From NCBI RefSeq assembly GCF_004362895.1, contig NZ_SNXI01000004.1:124001-188000 (forward strand): 64,000 bases of DNA, given 5' to 3'. The notes under the pieces were generated by a model that saw nothing but the letters and a program-made list of their open reading frames with translations, was not told where the DNA came from and made no database searches. Shown here piece by piece: positions 1-8,395 of this stretch. A program made the translations under genes and the position numbers. Within the stretch, counting starts at the first letter, position 1. Each line of letters opens with the position of its first letter. Source of the stretch: Idiomarina aquatica. GTDB lineage: Bacteria > Pseudomonadota > Gammaproteobacteria > Enterobacterales > Alteromonadaceae.

Positions 1-119
1 TTATTTTTACAGCAATTTAAGTTGTTCTCGCCTTGTTTAATAAAATCCTATTTTGTATAAATAATCACAGAAAGCGCTGGGGCTGTCCCAGGCTAATAAC
101 CATGGAAGGGAATCCATAT

Positions 120-638
120 ATGAAGCCCGTACGTTATCCGTACAGTGCGTCATCAGTGCCGCTGGGGGTCACTGAGTGCATGCACCGATTAAAATCTGTT
201 ATTAATGCCAGCACCATAAAAGAGGTTGTGCACTGGCTTGGCGTCGATTACCAACATTACAAAAATTGGAAACATCGCGGCATTATTCCATACAGCTTAA
301 TCGTGCCGAAACTGTTACAGGTAGGTTATTCAGTCGACTGGTTATTTGCGCCCGGGGTAAAGCTATTTTATCCGCCGCCGTTGGTTAGTACGCCGATGCA
401 ATCGCCGATGGTAGAGGAAGAACAACAGCAGTACCGCCACTATATGAAAGCGATTAAAAAAATTGAACCGTTACTGGAACAAAATAATCTCAGTAATATA
501 GAGCACAATCGACGTGAATTAGTTGGCGCGTACTTTCACGCATTTGAGGGATGGATGAGTTTAGATAGTTCGTTGTCCTATATTGCCAGAGCCACGGCGA
601 TAGAGCCGGTCGCCCGTGACCTGGCGATGCAGGGCTAG
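120..638 (+). CDS. CI-repressor-like HTH DNA-binding protein
   Basis: A 172-aa protein whose N-terminal part (about residues 16-80) resembles the bacteriophage CI repressor N-terminal helix-turn-helix family: a short helical region, a recognition segment with YKNWKHRGIIPY, then a WLFAPG ending like the SxDWLLxG of that family. The rest (about 95-172) is polar and has no visible LexA-type peptidase serine/lysine pair, so autocleavage is not supported. The ATG at 120 was chosen because GGAAGGG lies about 8 nt upstream; the frame is open to a TTG at 33, but no ribosome binding site fits there. It ends 1 nt before the convergent yhbY. No other phage gene is nearby, so it is probably a host-domesticated regulator. 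Its target is unknown. Confidence 0.7.
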   Translation: MKPVRYPYSASSVPLGVTECMHRLKSVINASTIKEVVHWLGVDYQHYKNWKHRGIIPYSLIVPKLLQVGYSVDWLFAPGVKLFYPPPLVSTPMQSPMVEEEQQQYRHYMKAIKKIEPLLEQNNLSNIEHNRRELVGAYFHAFEGWMSLDSSLSYIARATAIEPVARDLAMQG

Positions 639-639
639 T

Positions 640-936
640 TCAGCCGCGCGGCAGATGGATAACCGGTTCGTCTGCCTGCTTGTATATAATCAGTGTTTTA
701 CCAATTACCTGAATCTTTTCCGCGCCAGTTTCGGCTACAATAGTTGCCATAATTTGCTGGCGCAACTCACGCTCCTCTTCAGGCACCTTGATTTTAATTA
801 GTTCATGATCGTGCAGGGCTTGCTCGACTTCAGCCAGCACGCCTTCGGTCAGGCCATTGGCACCTAATAGAACCACCGGCTTAAGGCTGTGTGCTTTGCC
901 TTTCAGGAACTGCTTTTGCTTATTGCTTAATGACAT
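640..936 (-). CDS. yhbY: ribosome assembly RNA-binding protein YhbY
   Basis: A 98-aa single CRM-domain protein, the normal length for YhbY, which binds the pre-50S ribosomal particle. The GANG loop (residues 25-28) is the GxxG RNA-binding signature of the fold, and the Lys-rich N-terminus matches the family. It is divergent from rlmE, as in E. coli, so a shared 120-bp intergenic region probably carries both promoters. It overlaps nothing and faces the CI-like gene tail to tail. Confidence 0.95.
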   Translation of the reverse strand: MSLSNKQKQFLKGKAHSLKPVVLLGANGLTEGVLAEVEQALHDHELIKIKVPEEERELRQQIMATIVAETGAEKIQVIGKTLIIYKQADEPVIHLPRG

Positions 937-1056
937 TAGATAATACCGTTACGTTTGACTTGAATTTTGACCATTGTAACGCCATCTAGGGTTAGCAAGC
1001 CAGAAAAAACAACGCAAAGCCACCATTGATGTGGCGAAAGAGTATGGGAATAAAGT

Positions 1057-1683
1057 ATGGGAAAAAAGCGGAGTTCCAGCAGCCGTCGCTGGCTTGATGA
1101 ACACTTTAAAGACCATTTTGTGCAAAAAGCGCAAAAGCAGGGGCTACGCTCGCGCGCTGTATTTAAACTGGAAGAGATCCAGCAACGCGATCGTTTAATT
1201 AAAAAAGGCCAGACGGTAGTCGATCTGGGCGCTGCACCCGGCGGATGGTCACAATACGTTGCCGATTACTTTAATGGCGACGGCCAGATTATTGCTTGTG
1301 ACATTTTACCGATGGACCCAATCGCCGGTGTAGATTTTCTACAAGGTGACTTTCGGGAAGAAGCTGTATTAAATGCACTATTGACCCGAATCGGCGGTAA
1401 AAACGTAGATGTTGTATTATCGGATATGGCGCCCAATATGAGTGGTAACGGCACTGTCGATCAGGCGCGCTCCATGTATCTGGTGGAGTTGGCACTGGAC
1501 ATGTGTCATCAGGTCTTGAAACCTGGCGGCTCTTTTGCGGTCAAAGTATTTCAGGGGCAAGGGTTCGAAACGTTTTTACAAGACGTTCGCGCCGCGTTTA
1601 AGCAAGTGAAAACCCGAAAGCCAGACTCATCGAGGTCACGATCTCGCGAAGTCTACTTGGTAGCGACAGACTACAAACTATAG
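1057..1683 (+). CDS. rlmE: 23S rRNA (uridine2552-2'-O)-methyltransferase RlmE
   Basis: A 208-aa cytoplasmic SAM-dependent methyltransferase (FtsJ/RrmJ) that methylates U2552 in the A-loop of 23S rRNA late in 50S assembly. The SAM-binding motif GAAPGGW is at 58-64. The catalytic tetrad is visible as K37, D123 (in SDMAP), K163 and E198, one residue earlier than in E. coli. The start ATG at 1057 follows a GGGA about 8 nt upstream. ftsH follows 50 nt downstream on the same strand, the E. coli rrmJ-ftsH arrangement. Confidence 0.97.
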   Translation: MGKKRSSSSRRWLDEHFKDHFVQKAQKQGLRSRAVFKLEEIQQRDRLIKKGQTVVDLGAAPGGWSQYVADYFNGDGQIIACDILPMDPIAGVDFLQGDFREEAVLNALLTRIGGKNVDVVLSDMAPNMSGNGTVDQARSMYLVELALDMCHQVLKPGGSFAVKVFQGQGFETFLQDVRAAFKQVKTRKPDSSRSRSREVYLVATDYKL

Positions 1684-1733
1684 TACCCTGTCAAAAGCTG
1701 TAATTTTTTTAATTTTATTAGAGGTAATAGGCT

Positions 1734-3680
1734 TTGAGCGATATGGCAAAAAATCTCATCTTGTGGCTGGTAATAGCCGTTGTGCTGATGAGCGTTTTTC
1801 AGAGCTTCAGTCCGGGTGAAACCAAAGGTTCACAAATGGCCTACAGTGAATTTGTAAGCCAGGTGAACAATGGCAATATTCGCCGTGCTGACTTTGGCGA
1901 AGATGGACGCACAATTAACGGCATGACAAACAATGGTCAATCATTTAAGACCGTTGTTCCAACCCAGTATGACCCGAAAATCCTGGATGATTTGCTGGCA
2001 AATAATGTACAGACACAGGGTACTCCGCCGGAAGAGCCTAGTATTCTAACCTCTATCTTTATTTCCTGGTTCCCGATGCTGCTGTTGATTGGCGTATGGA
2101 TTTTCTTCATGCGACAAATGCAGGGTGGCGGCGGCCGAGGTGCGATGTCTTTCGGTAAAAGCAAAGCGCGCCTGATGAACGAAGAGCAAATGAAGACAAC
2201 GTTTAAAGACGTTGCCGGTTGCGACGAAGCCAAAGAAGAAGTGGTGGAACTGGTTGATTACCTAAAAGACCCTTCTAAATTCCAGCGCCTGGGCGGTAAA
2301 ATCCCCAAAGGCGTGCTGATGGTGGGACCGCCGGGTACCGGTAAAACGCTGCTGGCGAAAGCCATCTCGGGTGAGGCAAAAGTTCCGTTCTTTAGTATTT
2401 CAGGTTCTGACTTCGTCGAAATGTTCGTCGGTGTCGGCGCGTCTCGTGTACGCGATATGTTTGAACAGGCTAAAAAATCAGCACCCTGCATCATCTTTAT
2501 TGACGAAATCGATGCCGTCGGTCGTCAACGCGGCGCCGGTCTTGGTGGTGGTCACGATGAACGTGAACAGACCTTGAACCAGATGCTGGTCGAAATGGAT
2601 GGCTTTGAAGGTAACGAAGGTATTATCGTTATCGCTGCAACTAACCGTCCTGACGTACTAGACCCGGCGTTACTACGTCCGGGACGTTTCGACCGTCAGG
2701 TTGTTGTTGGCCTACCCGATGTTCGCGGGCGTGAGCAAATTCTAAAAGTTCACATGCGCAAAGTGCCGTTGGGCGACGATGTTAAGCCTGAGTTGATCGC
2801 ACGTGGTACTCCAGGATTCTCTGGTGCCGATTTGGCTAACCTGGTTAACGAAGCAGCCCTGTTCGCTGCACGCGGTAACAAGCGTACCGTCAGCATGGAA
2901 GAATTCGATAAAGCCAAAGATAAGATCATGATGGGCGCAGAACGTCGCTCGATGGTGATGACCGACGACGAAAAAGCGATGACCGCTTATCACGAAGCCG
3001 GCCACGCAATCGTCGGACGGTTAGTACCAGAGCATGATCCGGTTTATAAAGTATCGATCATCCCACGCGGCCGTGCCTTAGGTGTGACCATGTACCTGCC
3101 GGAACAGGATCGGGTTAGTCACAGCAAGCAACAGTTGGAAAGCATGATATCCAGCTTGTTTGGTGGCCGTCTGGCAGAGCAAATTATCTATGGTTCTGAC
3201 AAAGTCACGACCGGAGCGTCAAACGACATCGAGCGAGCAACCGAAATCGCCCGTAAGATGGTGACGCAATGGGGCTTGTCGGACAAAATGGGTCCATTGC
3301 TGTACGCCGAGGACGAGAACGAGGTGTTCTTAGGTCGCTCAGTAACACAGCATAAGCACATGTCCGACGACACGGCACGTGCAATTGACGAAGAAATTAA
3401 GTCAGTTATCGATTCGAACTATCAACGCGCGAAGAAGATCCTGGAAGAAAACGAGGATATCTTACATTCGATGAAAGACGCGTTGATGAAGTACGAAACC
3501 ATCGATGCCGATCAAATCGACGATCTGATGAACCGTCGCGATGTGCGCAAGCCGAAAGGCTGGGACGACTCCCGCGACGACGGTGGTGACACCGGCGGTG
3601 GTTCAGCAAAAGCTGAAAACACCGAAGAGCGCCCCGAGCGCCCCATCAACGTCGAAAAGCCAGGTGACGCCACGTCATAA
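1734..3680 (+). CDS. ftsH: ATP-dependent zinc metalloprotease FtsH
   Basis: A 648-aa inner-membrane AAA+ protease that degrades membrane and short-lived regulatory proteins. Two membrane segments (about 7-25 and 104-125) flank a periplasmic domain. Walker A GPPGTGKT is at 198-205, followed by Walker B ([10 protein letters not shown]), the arginine-finger SRH, and the zinc site HEAGH at 420-424. The start is taken as TTG at 1734 because GAGG at 1721-1724 sits 9 nt upstream. The alternative ATG at 1743 (MAKNLILW) matches the usual E. coli N-terminus but is 18 nt from that site. The C-terminal 40 residues are polar and Gly-rich. An intrinsic terminator follows at once. Confidence 0.98.
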   Translation: MSDMAKNLILWLVIAVVLMSVFQSFSPGETKGSQMAYSEFVSQVNNGNIRRADFGEDGRTINGMTNNGQSFKTVVPTQYDPKILDDLLANNVQTQGTPPEEPSILTSIFISWFPMLLLIGVWIFFMRQMQGGGGRGAMSFGKSKARLMNEEQMKTTFKDVAGCDEAKEEVVELVDYLKDPSKFQRLGGKIPKGVLMVGPPGTGKTLLAKAISGEAKVPFFSISGSDFVEMFVGVGASRVRDMFEQAKKSAPCIIFIDEIDAVGRQRGAGLGGGHDEREQTLNQMLVEMDGFEGNEGIIVIAATNRPDVLDPALLRPGRFDRQVVVGLPDVRGREQILKVHMRKVPLGDDVKPELIARGTPGFSGADLANLVNEAALFAARGNKRTVSMEEFDKAKDKIMMGAERRSMVMTDDEKAMTAYHEAGHAIVGRLVPEHDPVYKVSIIPRGRALGVTMYLPEQDRVSHSKQQLESMISSLFGGRLAEQIIYGSDKVTTGASNDIERATEIARKMVTQWGLSDKMGPLLYAEDENEVFLGRSVTQHKHMSDDTARAIDEEIKSVIDSNYQRAKKILEENEDILHSMKDALMKYETIDADQIDDLMNRRDVRKPKGWDDSRDDGGDTGGGSAKAENTEERPERPINVEKPGDATS

Positions 3681-3694
3681 CCTGGCCCATAATA

Positions 3695-3719
3695 AAAACC
3701 CGCCGCCGGCGGGTTTTTT
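3695..3719 (+). terminator. intrinsic terminator after ftsH
   Basis: A GC-rich perfect stem (AAACCCGCC / GGCGGGTTT with a GCC-centred turn) is followed by six T residues, 15 nt after the ftsH stop. It separates ftsH from folP, which are co-transcribed in many relatives, so here folP needs its own promoter or read-through. Confidence 0.9.
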
Positions 3720-3732
3720 GTGTTCGGACTAG

Positions 3733-3909
3733 CGCAGTGAAAAGCCGGGCGGAAGTGCCGCCTTTAGTCGAACATCGCGGGTCGTTTCAGGGGGACGCTG
3801 CAAGTACATCCCTGTAAGCTTGTTTCCGGCCATCCATGGCCTCCAACACCCCCTGAAACGACCCGCGATATTCAACCACGGCGGCACTACCGCCCGGCTT
3901 CTCACTGCG
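3733..3909 (+). repeat. large hairpin element 1 with conserved 54-nt loop
   Basis: An inverted repeat: left arm 3733-3794 (62 nt) pairs with right arm 3849-3909 (61 nt), with the outer 30 and inner 22 positions almost perfectly complementary and a looser middle. The arms close on GGGGG/CCCCC around a 54-nt loop (3795-3848). That loop recurs, inverted, in the second element at 4015-4068 with only three differences. Inside it are two small palindromes, TACATCCCTGTA and GGCCATCCATGGCC. There is no coding potential I would trust and no target-site duplication I could identify. Confidence 0.9.
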
Positions 3910-3959
3910 TAGATAGAGAAAGTCGCTAATAGCTAATTAGTCAAATGATCTTCTGTGAA

Positions 3960-4124
3960 GGAAGGGTGGGGATGTAATTGGTGTAGCTGAGCGTTGGGGG
4001 GCCTTTGCCGGGGGTGTTGGAGGCCATGGATGGCCGGAAACAAGCGTACACGGACGTACTTGCAGCGTCCCCCGGCAAAGGCCCCCCAATGATCAGGTAA
4101 AGCCAGTTACGTCCCCGTCCTTCC
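3960..4124 (-). repeat. large hairpin element 2 with conserved 54-nt loop (inverted)
   Basis: A second inverted repeat: arms 3960-4014 and 4069-4124. The inner 21 nt (from TTGGGG to the closing GGGGG) is perfectly complementary, while the outer part shows scattered mismatches. Loop 4015-4068 is 54 nt and, read on the minus strand, equals the element-1 loop at 51 of 54 positions. The arm sequence is unrelated to that of element 1 apart from the GGGGG/CCCCC closure. The 50 nt between the elements (3910-3959) is AT-rich with nothing recognisable. This element ends 29 nt before folP. Confidence 0.9.
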
Positions 4125-4153
4125 CGAGCCCTGAATGTGACGAGGAAAACGAA

Positions 4154-4969
4154 ATGAACAAACAAACACTGCCGTTGCGGGTGATGGGGATTTTGAATGT
4201 GACGCCGGATTCGTTTAGTGACGGGGGCCGGCATCAGTCGGTGGATAAAGCGGTGGATCATGCGGCGCGGATGCTGGACGAGGGGGCTGATATTCTTGAT
4301 ATTGGCGGGGAGTCTACGCGGCCGGGGTCGGAGGCTGTGGCGACGGAGGAGGAGCTGCAGCGGGTGGTGCCGGTGCTGGAGGCGATTAAACAGCGCTTTG
4401 ATGTTTGCGTATCGGTGGATACGACCAAGCCTGAGGTGATGCGCGCTGCTATTGGTGCAGGGGCTGATATGATCAATGACGTGCTGGCTTTGCAGGCGGA
4501 TGGGGCGCTTGCGGCGGTGGCTGGCAGCAATGTTGAGGTTTGTGTTATGCATATGCAGGGTGAACCCCGTACTATGCAGCATGAGCCGCGTTATGACGAT
4601 GTCGTGTGTGACGTTAAAGCCTTTTTACAGCGTCGTGTAGCCGCGTGTGAGGCAGCCGGGATTACTCGCGACCGCATTTGGCTGGATCCGGGCTTTGGCT
4701 TTGGCAAATCAATGCGCCACAACTATCAACTATTACAGCGGATGCAGGCGTTCCACGAACTGCAATTGCCTTTGCTGGTCGGTATGTCGCGTAAATCCAT
4801 GATCGGTCATGTCACCGGAAGAGACGTTAGTGAGCGATTACCGGGCAGTTTGGCTGCGGCAACTATTGCAGCGCTCAAAGGAGCCCGTATAATTCGGGTC
4901 CATGATGTTAAGGAAACCGTTGATGCGATGCGTGTTGTCGCAGCAACGCTGGAAGGAGAATATTTGTGA
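4154..4969 (+). CDS. folP: dihydropteroate synthase FolP
   Basis: A 271-aa cytoplasmic TIM-barrel enzyme joining 6-hydroxymethyl-dihydropterin pyrophosphate and p-aminobenzoate in folate synthesis. Hallmarks are [15 protein letters not shown] near the N-terminus, GGESTRPG, the DPGFGFGK loop, MSRKSMIG and the C-terminal RVHDV. The start ATG at 4154 has GAGG 8 nt upstream. The stop overlaps the glmM start by 4 nt. Codon use in roughly the first 100 codons is unlike the rest of the window: the first five Arg codons are all CGG, Glu is all GAG, and Gly is mostly GGG. It normalises later in the gene. Confidence 0.97.
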   Translation: MNKQTLPLRVMGILNVTPDSFSDGGRHQSVDKAVDHAARMLDEGADILDIGGESTRPGSEAVATEEELQRVVPVLEAIKQRFDVCVSVDTTKPEVMRAAIGAGADMINDVLALQADGALAAVAGSNVEVCVMHMQGEPRTMQHEPRYDDVVCDVKAFLQRRVAACEAAGITRDRIWLDPGFGFGKSMRHNYQLLQRMQAFHELQLPLLVGMSRKSMIGHVTGRDVSERLPGSLAAATIAALKGARIIRVHDVKETVDAMRVVAATLEGEYL

Positions 4970-6306
4970 GTGAAAGGAAATACTTCGGTACTGATGGTGT
5001 GCGCGGACGTGTCGGTGAGTATCCGATTACCCCTGAATTTGCGGTAAAGCTGGGCTGGGCTGCGGGCCGGGTATTGGCTGCTAAGGGCACGCGTAAGGTA
5101 CTGGTGGGTAAGGACACCCGGGTTTCGGGTTACATGCTGGAATCGGCGCTGGAAGCTGGTTTGGCTGCAGCGGGTGTTAACGTCGACTTTTTAGGGCCGA
5201 TGCCGACACCGGGTATTGCTTACCTGACGCGAACTTTTCGGGCTGCGGCTGGTATCGTCATCAGTGCATCGCATAATCCATATTATGACAACGGTATTAA
5301 ATTCTTTGCCGACAATGGTCATAAATTACCCGATGCAACGGAACTCGAAATAGAACGTTTACTTGACCAGCCGATGGATTGTGTCGGCTCGGAACAATTG
5401 GGGCGTGCTAACCGTATCGCCGATGCGGCGGGTCGTTATATTGAGTTTTGTAAGGGCGTGTTCCCGTCAGAGCTATCGTTACAGGGGCTGCATATTGTGG
5501 TTGACTGTGCTCATGGCGCGACTTATCACATCGCTCCCAATGTGTTGCGCGAGTTGGGCGCTCAGGTCACCGAAATTGGCACCCAGCCAAATGGTTTAAA
5601 CATTAACAAAGATTGCGGTGCAACGCATCTTGATGCGCTTAAAGAGACTGTCGTTAAGGTAAAAGCCGATTGCGGGCTGGCACTGGATGGCGACGGTGAC
5701 CGGATCATGATGGTGACGGAAAAAGGCCGCGTTATCGATGGTGATGAGATCCTTTATATTCTGGCGGTTACTGCGCAGCATCAGGGGCAGTTGCAAGGCG
5801 GTCTGGTGGGCACGTTGATGACTAACTTTGCGTTAGAGAAAGAGTGTGAACGCCGCAATATTCCGTTCGTGCGGGCAAAAGTTGGCGACCGTTACGTGAT
5901 TGAAGAATTGGTTAAGCGTGATTGGTATATTGGCGGTGAAAACTCGGGCCATGTTATTAATCGGCAATATCACACCACCGGCGATGGCATTATCGCCGGG
6001 CTGCAGGTGTTGGCGGCAATGCAGTTTGAAGGCAAGTCGTTGCATGAATTAAGCAAAGACTTTCATAAACTACCGCAGGTTTTGGTTAATGTGCGTTTTA
6101 GTCCGGGCGAAAAACCGTTGCAATCAGAGGCAGTAAAAGCGGTCGTGGCTGAGGTCGAAAATGCGTTGGCCGGCAAGGGCCGGGTATTGTTACGTAAGTC
6201 AGGCACTGAACCCTTGATTCGCGTTATGGTGGAAGGCGAGGACGAAAAAGTTGTCCGAACCTTTGCGCAACAAATCGCCAACGAGGTCGAAGCGGCTACA
6301 AATTAA
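4966..6306 (+). CDS. glmM: phosphoglucosamine mutase GlmM
   Basis: A 446-aa cytoplasmic enzyme converting glucosamine-6-phosphate to glucosamine-1-phosphate, the step before UDP-GlcNAc for peptidoglycan and LPS. The phosphoserine loop [12 protein letters not shown] puts the active Ser at 102, as in E. coli. The metal loop DGDGDR and the C-terminal phosphate loop [15 protein letters not shown] are intact. It starts with GTG within the folP stop (GTGA overlap), preceded by GGAAGGAG, so it is translationally coupled to folP. Confidence 0.98.
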   Translation: MSERKYFGTDGVRGRVGEYPITPEFAVKLGWAAGRVLAAKGTRKVLVGKDTRVSGYMLESALEAGLAAAGVNVDFLGPMPTPGIAYLTRTFRAAAGIVISASHNPYYDNGIKFFADNGHKLPDATELEIERLLDQPMDCVGSEQLGRANRIADAAGRYIEFCKGVFPSELSLQGLHIVVDCAHGATYHIAPNVLRELGAQVTEIGTQPNGLNINKDCGATHLDALKETVVKVKADCGLALDGDGDRIMMVTEKGRVIDGDEILYILAVTAQHQGQLQGGLVGTLMTNFALEKECERRNIPFVRAKVGDRYVIEELVKRDWYIGGENSGHVINRQYHTTGDGIIAGLQVLAAMQFEGKSLHELSKDFHKLPQVLVNVRFSPGEKPLQSEAVKAVVAEVENALAGKGRVLLRKSGTEPLIRVMVEGEDEKVVRTFAQQIANEVEAATN

Positions 6307-6393
6307 ACACTTAGGCGGGAGAGCAGAAATTGGCGCTTGTAACTGCGTCGGCGTTCAGCTACTATTCCCGCCGCTTTAACGATGGGAGTTGAC

Positions 6394-7152
6394 ATGGCCA
6401 ATGCATCCTTAGTCATCGGTAACTGGAAAATGAACGGTAGCCAGGCGCTAACGCGTTCAATGGCAGATGCGCTGCGTGCAGCGGTGCCTTCATGCGGTGA
6501 TACCAAGGTTGTTGTTTGTCCTCCATATACATTGTTGGCAGAGCTCACGCGTCATTGTTACTACGATGGCATTGCTGTGGGTGCGCAAAACGTCAATGCG
6601 AACGAAAATGGTGCGCATACCGGTGAAGTCTCGCTAACGATGTTAAAAGAATTAGCCGTGGAATATGTCATTGTCGGTCACTCAGAGCGTCGTGCGATGT
6701 ACGGTGACGACAACAGTGCTGTAGCCGCCAAGGTTACTGCTGTGACGCAGGCAAAGCTAAATGCTGTGTTATGTGTCGGTGAAGACAAACAGCAGTATGA
6801 TGCCGGTAATACCTGGCAGGTCGTCGAGCAACAGTTGCAGGCGGCATGCGCTGAGCTTACGCCGGAGCAGGCCGCTAAGTTGGTGGTTGCCTATGAGCCG
6901 ATTTGGGCGATAGGTACGGGTGAAACTGCGACGCCGGCTCAGGCAGAAGAAGTTCACGCAAATATTCGTCAGTGGCTGGTAAAACGTTTTGCAGCCATTG
7001 GCGAAAAAATAGAAATACTTTACGGCGGCTCAGTAAAAGCGGATAATGCCGCCGAATTATTCGCGCAACAACACATTGATGGTGGTTTGATCGGTGGGGC
7101 GAGCTTAAAAGAAGACCAGTTCGTGGCCATTGTTCAAGCAGCACAAGGGTAA
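6394..7152 (+). CDS. tpiA: triosephosphate isomerase
   Basis: A 252-aa glycolytic TIM barrel interconverting dihydroxyacetone phosphate and glyceraldehyde-3-phosphate. Catalytic residues are visible: N10 and K12 (GNWKMNG), H96 (VGHSERR) and E168 (AYEPIWAIGTG), with the phosphate-binding GGSVK near the end. An in-frame ATG at 6382 exists, but the ATG at 6394 has GGGAG 5 nt upstream and gives the family N-terminus. It sits between glmM and secG, the order common in Alteromonadales. Confidence 0.97.
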   Translation: MANASLVIGNWKMNGSQALTRSMADALRAAVPSCGDTKVVVCPPYTLLAELTRHCYYDGIAVGAQNVNANENGAHTGEVSLTMLKELAVEYVIVGHSERRAMYGDDNSAVAAKVTAVTQAKLNAVLCVGEDKQQYDAGNTWQVVEQQLQAACAELTPEQAAKLVVAYEPIWAIGTGETATPAQAEEVHANIRQWLVKRFAAIGEKIEILYGGSVKADNAAELFAQQHIDGGLIGGASLKEDQFVAIVQAAQG

Positions 7153-7158
7153 GTTATT

Positions 7159-7494
7159 ATGTATGAAGTGTTACTTGTCGCCTTTTTAGTGGTGGCTATT
7201 GTCCTGATTGGATTTATCATGATCCAACAAGGTAAAGGCGCTGATATGGGCGCTTCGTTTGGTGCGGGTGCATCTAATACCGTGTTCGGTTCCGGAGGTT
7301 CTGGTAACTTTTTGACTCGTACAACGGCAGCACTGGCTGTGGTGTTCTTTATTTTGAGTTTGGTGTTGGGTAATTTATCGACCGATAGCTCGGACAGTGG
7401 CGAAGATTTTTCTGACTTGTCAGTGCCGGCAGAAGAACAGATGCAGACTCCGACTGAAGAAGACTCTGGTTCGGACGTACCGCCAACTAACTAA
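7159..7494 (+). CDS. secG: Sec translocase subunit SecG
   Basis: A 111-aa inner-membrane subunit of the SecYEG protein-export channel. It has two hydrophobic segments (about 3-22 and 54-72) separated by the Gly-rich cytoplasmic loop GASFGAGASNTVFGSGG typical of SecG. The C-terminal 35 residues are acidic and Ser/Thr-rich and probably disordered. It lies 6 nt after tpiA, with AAGGGTAAG as ribosome binding site, and upstream of the tRNA-Leu gene as in E. coli. Confidence 0.95.
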   Translation: MYEVLLVAFLVVAIVLIGFIMIQQGKGADMGASFGAGASNTVFGSGGSGNFLTRTTAALAVVFFILSLVLGNLSTDSSDSGEDFSDLSVPAEEQMQTPTEEDSGSDVPPTN

Positions 7495-7513
7495 GTTAGT
7501 GGCAGAAATTAAT

Positions 7514-7598
7514 GCGGATGTGGTGGAATTGGTAGACACGCTATCTTGAGGGGGTAGTGCTTTCGGGCGTGCGGGTTCAAGTCCCGCCATCCGCACCA
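7514..7598 (+). tRNA. leuU: tRNA-Leu (anticodon GAG)
   Basis: An 85-nt class II tRNA with encoded CCA. Acceptor GCGGATG pairs with CATCCGC, the D-arm is of Leu type, the anticodon stem CTATC/GGTAG holds a TTGAGGG loop (anticodon GAG), and the T-arm has GGTTCAAGTCC. The secG-leuU-metY-rimP order matches E. coli. A perfect AAGTGC/GCACTT hairpin (7604-7619) follows but lacks a T tract. Confidence 0.96.
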
Positions 7599-7616
7599 AA
7601 TTAAGTGCTTTAGCAC

Positions 7617-7644
7617 TTGAAAATGCAAAGAAAATCCCTATAAT
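7617..7644 (+). promoter_or_regulatory. sigma-70 promoter for initiator tRNA
   Basis: TTGAAA (7617-7622) and a perfect TATAAT (7639-7644) are separated by 16 nt, 17 nt upstream of the mature tRNA 5' end. It partly overlaps the hairpin after tRNA-Leu. Confidence 0.8.
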
Positions 7645-7661
7645 ATGTCACAAGTTTCGGA

Positions 7662-7738
<77 letters not shown>

Positions 7739-7753
7739 ATTTTGGCAGCAGCG

Positions 7754-7782
7754 TTAGCAAATAGCGGCGCTTTTGTTAAAAT
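7754..7782 (+). promoter_or_regulatory. possible second promoter upstream of rimP
   Basis: TTAGCA (7754-7759) and TAAAAT (7777-7782) with a 17-nt spacer lie between metY and the first terminator. This could let rimP-nusA-infB be transcribed apart from the tRNA. The match to consensus is only moderate. Confidence 0.4.
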
Positions 7783-7806
7783 GACTGACAAAGGGTCCAG
7801 TGTTTT

Positions 7807-7835
7807 AAAAGCCCCGCAGCAGCTCGGGGCTTTTT
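7807..7835 (+). terminator. intrinsic terminator in metY-rimP leader
   Basis: AAAAGCCCCG pairs with CGGGGCTTTTT across an 8-nt loop, followed by five T residues. It lies 69 nt after metY and would end tRNA transcripts or attenuate the nusA operon. Confidence 0.88.
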
Positions 7836-7874
7836 GCTATGTGGCCTAAGCTATCCGCGGATAGCCACAACACT

Positions 7875-7895
7875 GGGCGCTTGCGCCCTTTTTTT
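7875..7895 (+). terminator. second terminator/attenuator just before rimP
   Basis: GGGCGC-TT-GCGCCC is followed by seven T residues and ends only 15 nt before the rimP start codon. The tiny loop makes the pairing of the middle bases uncertain, but stem plus T run is classic. Two stacked terminators ahead of the nusA operon suggest control by termination. Confidence 0.75.
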
Positions 7896-7910
7896 GTTTC
7901 AGGAGGCAGT

Positions 7911-8369
7911 TTGGCAAGTTTACAAGAACGGTTAACCGACATGATCCGTCCGGCGGTAGAAGCGTTGGACTTTGAGTTATGGGGTGTTGAGTTCGTCCGT
8001 GCAGGCAAGTTTTCGACGTTGCGGGTTTATATTGATAGCCCTAACGGCATTAACGTAGATGACTGCGGAGATGTGAGTTATCAGGTGAGTTCACTGTTGG
8101 ACGTTGAAGATCCAATTACCACCGAATATAACCTGGAAGTTTCGTCGCCGGGCATGGAAAGACCGTTTTTTTATGCTGAACAGTTACCGCCATACATTGG
8201 CGAGACCCTGGCTGTTGAATTGAATGTGGCGCAGCAGAATAAACGCAAATTTAAAGCGCAATTGGATGCCGTCGAAGGCGACCAGTTGACGTTGACAGTA
8301 GATAACGAAACGCTTCAGGTGAGCATGCGCGATGTAAAGAAAGCTCACTTGGTTCCAACATTTGATTAA
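7911..8369 (+). CDS. rimP: ribosome maturation factor RimP
   Basis: A 152-aa cytoplasmic factor for 30S maturation, with an N-terminal alpha/beta domain and a C-terminal SH3-like domain. TTG at 7911 is taken as the start: AGGAGG lies at 7901-7906 and the resulting N-terminus ([11 protein letters not shown]) aligns with E. coli RimP. The upstream ATG at 7839 would add 24 residues that run through the terminator. The motif [11 protein letters not shown] is conserved. It leads the rimP-nusA-infB-rbfA-truB operon. Confidence 0.93.
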   Translation: MASLQERLTDMIRPAVEALDFELWGVEFVRAGKFSTLRVYIDSPNGINVDDCGDVSYQVSSLLDVEDPITTEYNLEVSSPGMERPFFYAEQLPPYIGETLAVELNVAQQNKRKFKAQLDAVEGDQLTLTVDNETLQVSMRDVKKAHLVPTFD

Positions 8370-8395
8370 AGGATTGCGGTGGCGAGGCAGCACTC

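Noticed and set aside
1-638. Prophage boundary at the left edge
   Set aside because: Only one CI-like gene is seen, without integrase, attachment repeats or structural genes within the window.
3733-4124. Reading the paired hairpins as an insertion sequence or MITE
   Set aside because: No transposase, no shared terminal inverted repeats between the copies and no identifiable target duplication. The shared part is the centre, not the ends, which is opposite to a MITE.
3941-4582. Long minus-strand open frame of 213 codons through hairpin element 2 and the folP 5' end
   Set aside because: It is the mirror of a GC-rich, GAG/CGG-biased coding stretch plus the repeat arms; the translation is low-complexity and matches no family, and folP on the plus strand is certain.
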